DNA from: Parastagonospora avenae f. sp. tritici 18332-5
Lineage: Eukaryota > Ascomycota > Dothideomycetes > Pleosporales > Phaeosphaeriaceae
Direction: 5' to 3'
Assembly (NCBI GenBank): GCA_022559985.1
Contig: JAFJTR010000097.1
Coordinates: 42,211-106,210, forward strand
DNA length: 64,000 nucleotides
Made by a program: the position numbers and the translations under genes. Position 1 is the first letter of the stretch, and each line of letters starts with the position of its first letter. The notes beneath the pieces are model-generated. The model was not told the DNA's origin and made no database searches. It worked only from the letters and a program-made list of their open reading frames with translations. This document shows, piece by piece, positions 10,857 through 20,778 of this stretch.

Positions 10857-11615
10857 CTACTCGTCATCCTCTTCCTCCTCGGCCTCGAGGGTGGTCTGCG
10901 CAATTCGGTCCAAATCACGCTGGCCGGACTGTGTGATGCGGCGGCCACCCTTGTCCTCATCCTGCTCGAGGACACCGATCTTCTCGAGAGCCTGCATGAC
11001 CTTGCGGTCGACGGAGCCGGAGGCGTCAGTGTGGTGCGATGGGCGCGAGCCACGGTTCTTGGTGGAACTAAATTCATCCGTCAACATGCCATAACAATTC
11101 TGATATCATAGGTTCCGTACCCGTGAGCCTTGCGCAGGCGGCCGACACCAACGGTCTTGCGCATGTAAACGTGACGAGCGACAGCGGCGGCACGGACGTA
11201 GAACCAGTCGATGTCCTGAGGAGGCAGCTCGTTGGAGTCTATTGGCAGATCGTTAGACGTGCGAAAAACATCGCAGTCAGCGGGGAGGGCAACGTACGCG
11301 AAGTCTTGACAGTATCAACCCAACCTGTAGATAAGCGGTCAGCAAGCTGAAGTTATCCCCCAGTTACGGGATTCAGGCTTTTTCTTCACCCGTTGGATTG
11401 ACACGAACCTGGGCTGGCAAATGTTAGCTGATTGTTGGGAATAATGAGGAGGTGGTCAAAACGTACATGGGAAGCTTTCCCTGCCTCTTCAAGAAGGCGG
11501 CATAGGCACCGATGAACTTCTGCGCCTGTGGGAGTTGTTAATCACGCTGCTGCTGGTTGCTGTTCTCGAGATGGCGGTCGCGTACCTCAACGTCCTTGAC
11601 TGTAACACCACCCAT
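10857..11615 (-). CDS. rps19: 40S ribosomal protein S19 (eS19), six exons including a 5-nt microexon
   Basis: Small-subunit ribosomal protein needed for 18S rRNA maturation. Exons on the minus strand: 11615-11586, 11525-11467, 11413-11409, 11324-11298, 11238-11121 and 11067-10857, total 450 nt, 149 residues, the usual eS19 length. The product starts MGGVTVKDVEAQKFIGAY and includes the conserved KLPIPGWVDTVKTS and LPPQDIDWFYVRAA, then GSRPSHHTDASGSVDRKVM and GGRRITQSGQRDLDRIAQ, with an acidic tail. The isoleucine-proline-glycine of KLPIPGW can only be made if the five bases CCCAG at 11413-11409 form their own exon: upstream exon ...CCCAT, microexon C-CCA-G, downstream exon GT-TGG. The flanking introns (53 and 84 nt) have GCTAAC and GCTGAC branch sites. 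Five introns in 450 coding bases is dense, as often seen in fungal ribosomal protein genes. Confidence 0.95.
11409..11413 (-). other. rps19: Five-nucleotide coding microexon of rps19
   Basis: The bases CCCAG lie between an upstream intron ending ttgccag and a downstream intron starting gttcgtgt. Joining them restores the eS19 frame and the conserved residues I-P-G; skipping them shifts the frame to an immediate stop. This is a deduction from the protein, not from transcripts. Confidence 0.82.
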
Positions 11616-11878
11616 TTTTGTCGGTATTGATCGAGTTGTCGGGGTAATTGAGAGAGGTGTTGGGTCTTGTCGATGGCTGCGTCGGAAGCTGTTCGAGGAA
11701 TATCGAAATTCGAGATTGGTGGCTCGCTTAGCCAACGGGAACGGGTCCTGGAAAAACGTCGGGCCGGCGCTTGCCCCACCCTCACCCATCCCTTGGCTGG
11801 CGTGACGAAATCCACGCGCAAATCACATCTAGCGTGTGTCGCGTTGGGGCAGTCAGCGCATCCGATGCAACGGGCACG

Positions 11879-14286
11879 ATGACGGAGATGACACCCGAGG
11901 AGACTCCTTCTGAAATTGAGGCTGTCATCGATGAGTGCCCCCATTGCCCTGAAACCCTATACACCTTCGACACGGGCGATTATGATGTCGCTGAGTCTTA
12001 CGACTACTTCCACAAGCCTTGCCTTTCCCCAACCTGTACCGAGTTCGAACATCTCAAGAGTGCGCTGTGCGATCAGTGTCTCCATCTTCGCCTATGGCAT
12101 TTGCTAAAATGCATGTCATGGGGACCTGGACATGACGCACTCGAGGTCAACCTTGACCGACCATTTCGACGAGAACAGTTCATGTCCAAGATGTGCCCAT
12201 TCTGCCAGCTGATACAGACCTTGTTGCTGCCTGGTACATACGACCCAGCAAAATTGGAGTCTGGCGATCCGCTCTTCATGAGCATTGATGAAGACGCGTG
12301 CATTCAACTGAGTCTAGCCAAGCTCAGCGAGCAGATGTCCAGTGCAATTGCAGCAGTTTTTGTGGATAGCGGCGCTAGCATCTTTAGGACCCCGACCATT
12401 GGAGCCTTGCACATCGCCTTGGACGGGCAGGGTAGGTTGGTACTCTGTTCCCACAGGGCACTGTTGACACGGCACAGCAGCAGCCGAGACCCTCGTAGGC
12501 TCCATGATAGAATGGAATCGAATCCGCGAGGTAATCAAAACGTGTCGTAGAGACCATGTGGAATGTCAGAAAGCCGCCTCTCCTCACCTTCCTGGTGGCT
12601 TCCGAGTCATCGATGTCACCAACAGGTGCATAGTGCAGAAGGAGCAATGTGACTTTGTGGCGCTGAGCTACGTTTGGGGCGCTGATACCAGCATGATCAC
12701 CTACAAGAGCAATATCGAGGAGCGGAGACGCCACGGGAGCCTTTCAACATCTCGAATGCCACAAACTCTCGAGGATGCAATTCAAGTCTGCCAGCATTTG
12801 CAGGAGCGGTACCTCTGGATCGATAGGCTCTGCATCATCCAGGACGATGCAGAGGACAAAGCGCGGCAGATTAGATCGATGGATATCATTTATTCGGCAG
12901 CGCGCTTTGTGATCATGAATACTCATGGTGATGGCGCGACTTACGGTATTCCGGGAGTCAGCCGCTGGCGCCATGTCATGCAGTCTAGTGTTCCACTGCC
13001 CGGGATTACCGTGACGAACCAGGTCCGTGAAACAGGGAACGACTCTTTGGATACATGGACGACTCGTTGATGGTATTGTACACCGAATTTTGATGGAAAT
13101 TGGCACTGACCGTATAAACAGGACATATCAAGAAGCAGTTCTCGCTCAACGAAAGCTTTACTTCAGAAATAGAAGCATCCACTACGAGTGCGAGCACGGT
13201 ATCCTACACGAGGACGCCTTCAACTACGATGCAACCCTTCGCTATAGAGACTTGCGACTTCATTTTCAACAATACTCTTTGCAAAGGTACAACTCAGGAT
13301 TCACCGCGTACACACGTCATGTTAACCAATACTCTACGCGAGCACTCACCTTCCGGAGCGATGTCTACGGTGCCTTCTCCGGTGTGATGAATACGCTCTT
13401 TGGGACGGCCGCCGTGTACTACGGATTGTCGCTAGCTCACTTCGATCAATCACTGCACTGGTTCCGTGTAGTGGACGACAAGCCTTTGATCAGAGAAGAG
13501 CAAGGAATACATTTCCCATCATGGTCATGGTATTCGTACATGTGTGCAGCAGACCCAATACTCCACCAGCAGAACTCGTACCACGGCGCGCTTACTGCAT
13601 GGTATACGTACAACGCCGGCAATGACGGCGTAATCGCATTGAACGAGCAGGCTGATGGAGATTTGGATCGCGATTGGCGATTGCTGATGAGTCTCATTTA
13701 CAGCGAAGCCGGCATTGCGCACGACTGCAGCGTTTCGTTGCAAGACGAAACATGGAACGACATACACCAAGCAGCCACCAAACGCTGGCCAGATTACTCG
13801 GCCTTCCACAAACAGCTTTCTGGTGTAGCAGATGATCTACAGTCGATTGCTCATCAAGAAGGACGCAAAACGCCGGGCACCATCGTGGGTCGAACACAGA
13901 CCGCCCTCTTTAGGCTCGACTCAAAAGATCAGTGGGCAAACATCCTGAGTGCCCAGGGAACTGTTGTTGGTCAGATGTACGGAGCTACACCTCGCACGGC
14001 AAGAAGAGTAGACTCGTCGCTCAACACCAACTCACAACAAGTCTGCAATTTCGAGTTCATGGCACTGTCGGTATTCGGCAAAGATAGGGCAAGTACTTTG
14101 GTGAGCGTGTGGATGACGAGAAGGTATGGCGATGCCAACGGAGAGAAACTCCATACCGTCCCCATGGTGCAGGTCATGCTCATAGCATGGGATGGCGATG
14201 TTGCTCATAGGGAAGGGTTGGGCTGGGTGTATTTTGCAGACTGGGCTGCGGCCACGCGGACGTGGAAGACAATTATCCTCCAGTAG
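11879..14286 (+). pseudogene. HET-domain (heterokaryon incompatibility) gene with one in-frame TGA
   Basis: HET proteins trigger cell death when unlike fungal strains fuse. The gene model has exons 11879-12431, 12478-13072 and 13122-14286, total 2313 nt and 771 codons in one continuous frame. The start is taken at the ATG of MTEMTPEE. Residues 1-60 are Cys-rich (CPHCPET, CLSPTCTEFEHL, CDQCLHLRLWHLLKC). The HET core starts at about residue 242 with FVALSYVWG, followed by RYLWIDRLCIIQDD and IYSAARFVIM. The third conserved motif should read R-G-W-T-Y-Q-E-A-V-L, but its Gly codon is TGA (13068-13070, codon 382), one base from GGA. The next intron (13073-13121, donor GTATTG, branch ACTGAC) splits the following Trp codon, and everything after is open. 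This is a nonsense allele or young pseudogene. A different splice (13066-13132) would avoid the stop but delete RGWTYQE. It is divergent from rps19, with 263 bp between start codons. Confidence 0.8.
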
Positions 14287-14829
14287 GACGCTTCGATTGT
14301 ATATCCGCCTTACGAGGTAAGCGATATCGTCGGGAACTTTCTGTATCATTTTGGTTCGAACACATACACCACACGTCATGTGAAGTATCCGTCTCTAAAC
14401 ACGATATGGTATCAATTCAGCCACTTGACGCAAGCAATTGAGCTGTGGCAACCCGAGGACGGGATTCAATTATCCTCCAGTGAAATACGTCTAGAGTACG
14501 CGCCTTACAAGACGGATGCCCTGTCAGCCAAGGCCAATTGCGTGCATTTTGCCGTTCTCCTATTCTGGACGCATACATATAGTGTAAAAGTACTGCGATG
14601 AGACTAAGCTGTGCTCCAATACCGATCAAGCCACCAGAAATATTGCAACACCTTTACCTCAGAAGATAGGATTGCTGTATGCCAGTTGCTCCGATCCATA
14701 TCAGGCTTAGCTCCTAGTAAAATCCTACTTAGCGGCACATGCAGCAAACCCCCACGCATCTCCTTGGCACGACAGTTCAACCTCACGCAGGTTCGATAGC
14801 AGACGTCTTGTGTTCTAATTTTACCAAAC
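14287..14829. other. Intergenic region between the HET gene and the phosphatase gene
   Basis: No gene is supported. A GGTTCGAAC string near 14353 resembles a tRNA B box but has no matching stems. The end of this stretch is the promoter of the gene at 14830. Confidence 0.55.
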
Positions 14830-15706
14830 ATGGCAGATCTCGATGCTTCTACGCCTCGTTGCTTCATCGCCCGTCACGGTAAGCATTAGACTCATTCCGC
14901 TCCACCGATGTAACATCCCAGGTCTCTAAGACGAACGCCAGGTGAGACTGAATGGACCAAGAACGGCCGCTACACTGGCTCTACCGAGCTCGAGTTGACT
15001 ACGGATGGCGTCAAGCAGGTCTCAGGAACAGCTTCGCATCTCGTGGGCTCCGGGAAATTGATCGACCCAGCACGTGTTGTGCAGGTGTTTGTCAGCCCCA
15101 GGAAGCGCGCACAGCAGACTTTCAACTTGCTCTTCGAGAGCTCGGGAATGATGCTTGATGACGAGAAGGTTAAGCTCGAAGAGGAAATCACGGAGTGGGA
15201 TCACGGCATGTATGAGGGGTGGCTGAGCAGTGAGATTAGGAAGAGTCGTAAAGAGAGGGGCTTGGATACGGAGAAGGAGTGGAGTATCTGGAGTGATGGG
15301 TGTGAGGGCGGCGAGTAAGTCGATTCTGGATGCACGATGGCCTGTGTGTAAGAGTCGTGGTACACTAACGGATCGTTCTAGAACTCCACAGCAAGTGACT
15401 CAAAGGCTGGACAGTTTGATCGCAAAAATTCGCAATATACAGAGGCCGCACATGAATGGAGAGCAACCGGCTGATATCGTTGTTGTCGCTCATGGTATGA
15501 GTCTCCGATGCTTCGTCAAAAGGTGGTTGGGCTACCCCTTGGACATGCCTTTGGCGCTCATGCTATCTCCTGGCGCCATTGGTATTCTCAGGTATGTCTG
15601 CATGCATCGGACTCGGTCGAGAGGAAACGCTGACGACCACAGTTACTTGAAGCATGACATTGAGCAACCAGCTTTCTTCGTGGGCATGTCTCTTCCGCCT
15701 CTTTGA
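14830..15706 (+). CDS. Histidine-phosphatase, SHB17-like sedoheptulose-1,7-bisphosphatase
   Basis: Phosphoglycerate-mutase-fold phosphatase. Exons 14830-14878, 14942-15314, 15382-15591 and 15643-15706 sum to 696 nt, 231 residues. The catalytic RHGETEW motif is at residues 15-21 (His16), followed by YTGSTELELTTDG. The substrate-side segment EWDHGMYEG and the DGCEGGETPQQV segment are characteristic of the yeast Shb17 branch rather than of glycolytic mutases. The second active-site His is in VVVAHGMSLR. Yeast Shb17 makes sedoheptulose-7-phosphate for riboneogenesis; that function is inferred from family likeness. Three introns of 63, 67 and 51 nt all have GT donors and AG acceptors; the first splits the RHGE codon for glycine. 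Confidence 0.9.
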
Positions 15707-16715
15707 TGAAGCCATGCGGTCACAATGGCCTGACTGGGCGGAAGAATTCATATATGCCATCGAAATAGCATGGAAGGAATCGAACGACGGGCTCAGTCGA
15801 GCTACATATCTGATTCGCGCACTATCGCAGTTCTGTCCTAGTGGCGCCTCGTCTCCAAACATCACCTGCCGGCTTCGGCAATCTTGACTAGCTCCACATC
15901 AATCTATCTCCGTCTCGGTGGCACTCGGTCGTTATCATGCTCACCGCGAATGCGCAACCTTTTCCCTCGCAGGACGTTTGCAACAGCCACTCGCAAGCCT
16001 TTGCCAATGTGGTTATTTGTTGAAACAAGCTCAGGGCCTGCCTCGGCATCGTAAGGACTCCAGGTGCGTGCGCGGATTTATGCCCTACACGTGCAATGTT
16101 TCCTGGGGCACTTTTGCGATCAAAGCAACGCGTTTGCGAATGCGCTCGGCGTCTAGTGTTTCGAAGGTCCATCAACCAATAGGGAGCATCCGAGTCGCCG
16201 TCGCAGAGGTTAGACTGGACACACGGATCCACATGGTATGAAACGTCGTTCATTAAAGGACGGGAGAAACACTATCCAATTCGAACGACCCCACCAGCCA
16301 CGTTATGCGCTAGTCTTTGACGGTAGGCAGAGAAGCGAGCATATCTGGGAATTTCCTGACGAACACGTCTACAACACGTGTGGATGCGGGAATGTAGGAG
16401 TATGCACCCTAGTCGGCACTGATCTTCCGACGTGGCACAGCAACCACATCATGCACCAAATGAAACAATCGGGGCTCCTCATTTGCTGAAAATTCGCCTC
16501 GTCCAGATCTGGGGATATTTTTCCCCCAGTCATCGACGGCCATGATGCTAGCTGCCCTGTTAAGGCTCAGCCGCTAAACAAGCTTCGCCTTTAAGCTTAT
16601 GGCGTCCGTCACGGTATCTGAAGGAACCCGAAACGAAGGAGACTTGCCGCCACTAGAGGTTAGAACTCAGCACGGTGGCTAGCAAGTGCGATCAGCTTCC
16701 TGTTGCTGAAGCACC

Positions 16716-16721
16716 GGCTAA
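16716..16721 (+). promoter_or_regulatory. GGCTAA site, possible XlnR/Xyr1 binding core
   Basis: GGCTAA is the core recognised by the fungal xylanase regulator XlnR/Xyr1. It lies about 370 bp upstream of the GH62 start codon. A six-base match is weak evidence by itself. Confidence 0.3.
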
Positions 16722-16995
16722 TGCTATACTGTACGCGCTGTTGCTATTTTGCACATGGTTGCAGGCTCAGGATCGAATTCTCCTGAGTGTCCACGACTCA
16801 CAAGGGTTCCCCGCGTGTCGGAGAAATCCAGTCCTTCCGGTAATCTCAGTGTTGTGTTCCCGGTGGTTCTAGCAGCGTTGTGTGACCCCGGTCTCAATCT
16901 CGAGCCCAGGCAAGTCCAGTAGACCCACCATCTTGTCTACTTGGTACTGCAATACTAGGATCGTCGACCGAAGTGCGGGAGAACACAACCACAGC

Positions 16996-17002
16996 TATAT
17001 AA
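16996..17002 (+). promoter_or_regulatory. TATA box of the GH62 gene
   Basis: TATATAA lies 92-86 bases before the ATG at 17088, in a CA-rich leader. Position and sequence fit a strong inducible fungal promoter. Confidence 0.6.
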
Positions 17003-17087
17003 GCAATGCTTCCCTTCACCTTGGCCATCTTCACCCAACTACAACGCATTCACTCATTACCAACAAATCAATAAACCAGTCGATACA

Positions 17088-18059
17088 ATGGTTCCCAACA
17101 TCCTCAACGCCGCCACTGGCCTCCTCGCCTTCGCCGCAGTTGGCACTGCTCAGTGCAACCTTCCATCGTCGTACAAGTGGACGTCGTCTGGTGTTTTAAC
17201 CACCCCCAAGAATGGCTGGGCTTCGCTGAAGGACTTCTCCGTTACCAGCTACAACGGCAAGAAGCTCATCTACGGTTCCAACTACAACGGCAAGAGCTAT
17301 GGTTCCATGGTCTTTGGCGGTGTCAGCGACTTCTCCCAATTGTCCGGAGCAGCCCAGACCGCCACCAGCTTCAACGCTGTAGCCCCCACCGTCTTCTACT
17401 TTGCTCCCAAGAAGGTCTGGGTTCTTGCGTACCAGTGGGGTCCTACCACCTTCACTTACCGCACCTCAACCGACCCCTCCAACGCAAACTCATGGGGAGC
17501 GGCCCAGCCCCTCTTCTCCGGAAAGATCACTGGGTCTGACACCGGTGCCATTGACCAGACTGTTATTGGTGACGCCAACAACATGTACCTGTTCTTCGCC
17601 GGCGACAACGGCAAGATCTACCGTGCTTCAATGCCCAAGGGCAACTTCCCCGGCAACTTCGGTACTGCCTCCACCGTCGTCATGTCCGACACCAAGAACA
17701 ACCTCTTCGAGGCTGTCCAGGTCTACACACTTAAGGGCCAACAGAAATACCTTATGATCGTCGAGTCCATCGGCTCCCAGGGACGTTACTTCCGCTCCTA
17801 CACCGCCACTAGCCTCGGCGGATCCTGGACTCCCCAGGCTACCAGCGAGCAGAACCCCTTCGCCGGCAAGGCAAACAGCGGCGCCACCTGGACCAATGAC
17901 ATCTCCCACGGTGACCTTTACCGTGAGAACAACGACGAGACCATGACCGTCGACCCTTGCAACCTGCAGCTGTTTTACCAGGGTCGCGACCCCAAGAACC
18001 AGCCCTCCGACTACAACGCGCTTCCTTACCGCCCTGGTGTCCTTACGCTCAAGAAGTAG
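17088..18059 (+). CDS. GH62 alpha-L-arabinofuranosidase, secreted
   Basis: Removes arabinose side chains from arabinoxylan outside the cell. The 323-residue single-exon protein starts with a signal peptide (MVPNILNAATGLLAFAAVGTAQ, cleavage near residue 22) and has no added carbohydrate-binding module. Family landmarks: YKWTSSGVLTTPKNGWASLKD (catalytic base Asp in WASLKDF), VWVLAYQWG, DQTVIGDANNMYLFFAGDNG, and NNLFEAVQVYTLKG, which carries the probable general acid Glu. The C-terminal GDLYRENNDETM and the YQGRDP segment are also typical. Codon third positions are strongly C-rich, as in highly expressed secreted enzymes. A TATA box lies 86-92 bp upstream. The GH93 gene follows on the same strand 1.2 kb downstream. 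Confidence 0.93.
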   Translation: MVPNILNAATGLLAFAAVGTAQCNLPSSYKWTSSGVLTTPKNGWASLKDFSVTSYNGKKLIYGSNYNGKSYGSMVFGGVSDFSQLSGAAQTATSFNAVAPTVFYFAPKKVWVLAYQWGPTTFTYRTSTDPSNANSWGAAQPLFSGKITGSDTGAIDQTVIGDANNMYLFFAGDNGKIYRASMPKGNFPGNFGTASTVVMSDTKNNLFEAVQVYTLKGQQKYLMIVESIGSQGRYFRSYTATSLGGSWTPQATSEQNPFAGKANSGATWTNDISHGDLYRENNDETMTVDPCNLQLFYQGRDPKNQPSDYNALPYRPGVLTLKK

Positions 18060-19236
18060 AGCGTTCGCATCGTCTTCCTGGTCGAGAAAAGTGCTCCAGA
18101 GCCAGAGGCTTGGTGTGCGGGAGTGTCGACGCTCTCAACAAAGCTCTTTTCCTATATCTTTTCTATGCGGTGAGAAAGTGTGGTGGTAGTCGCTCCTTTC
18201 AACCTGCTCTGTAAATATTTTACCCTCTAGTGGGTTTGCCGTTTTGTCAAACTTGCAATAAATACTTTTGTCCTGTCTAACACAAATTTGCACCAAATCA
18301 TGACTTGCGGTGCTTTGATTTTCGATGTTTCGCTCTGAGACTCCGGCGTTCGTTGAGTCAAGCATTTTGCGGCTAATATCGTACCAGGAAGAGCATCACG
18401 AGCGCCTAATATCAACTTCGAAGCCGGAGAGCCCGCCAAAAAAGTAACAAACATGACGATGGCCAAGCTGAATATGTATTGGCAATCACAAGATTCATGC
18501 GACGAGGTATGTCTCCACAATGCAAAGCCTCACGAAGCTGGGCGTTGACGGAAAGCGCAAATACTATCGTTTATTATTGAGCAGTCAGGATCTTGATTTT
18601 CTTGTGAGTAGGAGATTCGTCGATGCAGTTGACTTTTAGTAGATGCATTCAAAAAAAATCCCGCTTAAGGGCGGCTTCCTTCCGCAACGCTGCAGCATCG
18701 CTTGTGGCGCCATCAACCAACACCAAGCATCCCATCTCCATCTATTCCATGGAGTCGTAGTATTGATTTCGCCGCAACGGAAAGTCTACGATGTCACGCA
18801 CGTGGTGAGATTCTTCGCACCTCCCTTCTTCAGCACGCACTTCCGTGCCTCGGTACAGCGATGACGCCTGTCCACCGGCAAAACTTCAACCAAAGCTACC
18901 TAGCCTTAACACTTCGGCGTATTATTACCCCAGGAAAAGGCGCGTTGCCACTCCCCACACCCACTGGGGGAACATCTGCACTCCACAATTCTTCCGGCAC
19001 TTTCGCTTTCCCCGCATGTGACAGGCACGGCGAACGCCCAAAATCGGTGCACTTCGGGCTTGGGTCACGGGCTTACATGTCATTGAAGCAAGTTTGGACG
19101 CCGGTTGAAGCTTACGACCGAAGATCTATGAATGACAAGGTAGACGGATCCTTGGTTTGGAGGTTTGTTTATATACGACGCGGTTTCGCTGATCTTTGGG
19201 AAATCATCTTGTACGATCTACAGGGCGAGTTCCACG
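18060..19236. other. Intergenic and promoter region between GH62 and GH93
   Basis: It contains the GH62 3' end and the GH93 promoter. On the minus strand GGCTAGG (18905-18899) fits the degenerate XlnR consensus, 330 bp upstream of GH93. No further gene is supported. Confidence 0.5.
19168..19175 (+). promoter_or_regulatory. TATA box of the GH93 gene
   Basis: TTTATATA lies 62-69 bases upstream of the ATG at 19237. An upstream in-frame ATG at 19165 overlaps this box and so is unlikely to be transcribed as a start. Confidence 0.55.
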
Positions 19237-20364
19237 ATGCTTCTCTCTACCCTTGTTCTGTCTCTGATCTCTGTGGTCTCTGCGCTGCCACAGCAGCACC
19301 AGGTCCAGCCTACCTTTTCACAGAAGGTCATCTTCACACCTCCTTCGGACTATACTGACCCACGTGTGCTCTACGCTCGCTCTGCACAGCTTGCGGATGG
19401 CACTCTCTTGGCAACATGGGAGAACTACAGCCCTGAACCGCCCAAGGTCTGGTTCCCTATCTTTCAATCGAAAGATGGTGGCAACACATGGTCGGAGCTG
19501 TCTCGTGTCCAGGATACACAGCAAAACTGGGGTCTTCGGTACCAGCCCTTCCTGTATGTCCTCGAGAACGATTTCCCCGGATACGCAAAGGGCACCGTGT
19601 TGCTAGCCGGCTCTTCCATCCCCACCGATCTCTCCCAGACACAGATCGAACTCTACGCTTCCAAGGACTCAGGCGCGACCTGGGAGTTTGTTTCTCACTT
19701 GGCTGCTGGAGGCGAGGCACGACCGAACAACGGCCTGACACCCGTTTGGGAGCCCTTCCTGATGGAGTACAAGGGCACTCTGATACACTACTACTCGGAC
19801 CAGCGTGACAACGCGACCCATGGACAAAAGATGGTGCATCAGACTTCCTCGGACTTGAAGACCTGGGGCCCTGTCATCGACGACGTCGCATATCCCACAT
19901 ACACCGACCGCCCAGGCATGCCCACAGTCGCACTCCTGCCCAACGGCAAGTACATCATGTCCTACGAGTACGGCGGCGGCCCAGCTATCCCCAACAGCTA
20001 CCAGTTCCCCGTGTACTACAAGATCGTCGACGACCCCGAGCAATTCGGCCCCGCAACTGGCATTTCGCTCAGGGCTACCGATGGCACTATTCCCTCTGGC
20101 TCACCGTACGTTGTCTGGTCATCCGTCGGTGGTGCGAATGGAACCATTATTGTTTCTGCGCACAGCGGTGGCGATATCTTCATCAATAAGGGCCTTGGTG
20201 AGGGACCGTGGGTCAAGGTCGCTACGCCCGAGAGGAGCCATTACACCAGGCACTTGAGGGTGTTGGCGGACCCGACCAAGCTGCTTATCATGGGTGGCGG
20301 ACAGTTGCCGCCTAGCACCACGAACAAGGTGCAGTTCAGTGTGATGGATATCAGCAACTTGTAG
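19237..20364 (+). CDS. GH93 exo-1,5-alpha-L-arabinanase, secreted
   Basis: A six-bladed propeller enzyme that releases arabinobiose from linear arabinan ends. 375 residues from the ATG at 19237; the signal peptide is MLLSTLVLSLISVVSALPQQ. Asp-box (BNR) repeats are visible: SKDGGNTWSEL, SKDSGATWEFV and SSDLKTWGPV. Other segments typical of fungal GH93 are LADGTLLATWENYSPEPP, TPVWEPFLMEYKGTL and YEYGGGPA. Starting at 19165 would place a hydrophilic stretch before the signal peptide and overlap the TATA box, so the downstream ATG is preferred. Arabinan is a pectin side chain, so this enzyme complements GH62 next door. Family assignment is from recognised sequence style; a sialidase-like assignment is less likely given the secreted fungal context. 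Confidence 0.85.
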   Translation: MLLSTLVLSLISVVSALPQQHQVQPTFSQKVIFTPPSDYTDPRVLYARSAQLADGTLLATWENYSPEPPKVWFPIFQSKDGGNTWSELSRVQDTQQNWGLRYQPFLYVLENDFPGYAKGTVLLAGSSIPTDLSQTQIELYASKDSGATWEFVSHLAAGGEARPNNGLTPVWEPFLMEYKGTLIHYYSDQRDNATHGQKMVHQTSSDLKTWGPVIDDVAYPTYTDRPGMPTVALLPNGKYIMSYEYGGGPAIPNSYQFPVYYKIVDDPEQFGPATGISLRATDGTIPSGSPYVVWSSVGGANGTIIVSAHSGGDIFINKGLGEGPWVKVATPERSHYTRHLRVLADPTKLLIMGGGQLPPSTTNKVQFSVMDISNL

Positions 20365-20778
20365 GAGGATGTTGAGTCCGTGTAAAATATAGCGAATTAC
20401 CGAGGAAACTGTAATGATACACGAATGATATAAACAACATGAAAGACATGCTTCGATCCTGCCCTCGTATTTCGCCCCGGTGGCGTCCTGGTCAAGAAAT
20501 GCGTTTGTTGTTCTTGTTAGGATGTTCTCACTCTAACTGCAGGTCATAGGGAGTATACAACATCGGATTTCCTGGAGCACATCGACGATCATAATCATAT
20601 GCACATCACAGACACAGCAAGAGTAAGCAGTTTTGAAGATCATGCAACTCATCGTCGCAAAGCGCGGTCTTCGGACCAAAGTGTTATGTTACAAAGAATG
20701 GTGTGATATATACACTAAGAATAGAAAATGTCGTCTCCAACGAACACAAAGAACAAAACGTCGTTTCTCGTATTTCGC
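20365..20778. other. Convergent 3' region between GH93 and AA9
   Basis: 414 bases holding both 3' ends. No gene or clear repeat is visible. Confidence 0.55.

Larger units (their letters stand above)
15707..17087. other. Intergenic and promoter region upstream of GH62
   Basis: No protein gene is recognisable in 1.38 kb. The right-hand end is the GH62 promoter, with a TATA box and a GGCTAA site listed separately. Confidence 0.55.

Noticed and set aside
14347..14366. GGTTCGAAC string resembling a tRNA B box
   Set aside because: No T-stem complementarity, no A box or acceptor stem at suitable distance; not a tRNA.
19165..19236. Longer start for the GH93 gene
   Set aside because: It overlaps the TATA box and would put 24 non-signal residues in front of a perfect signal peptide.
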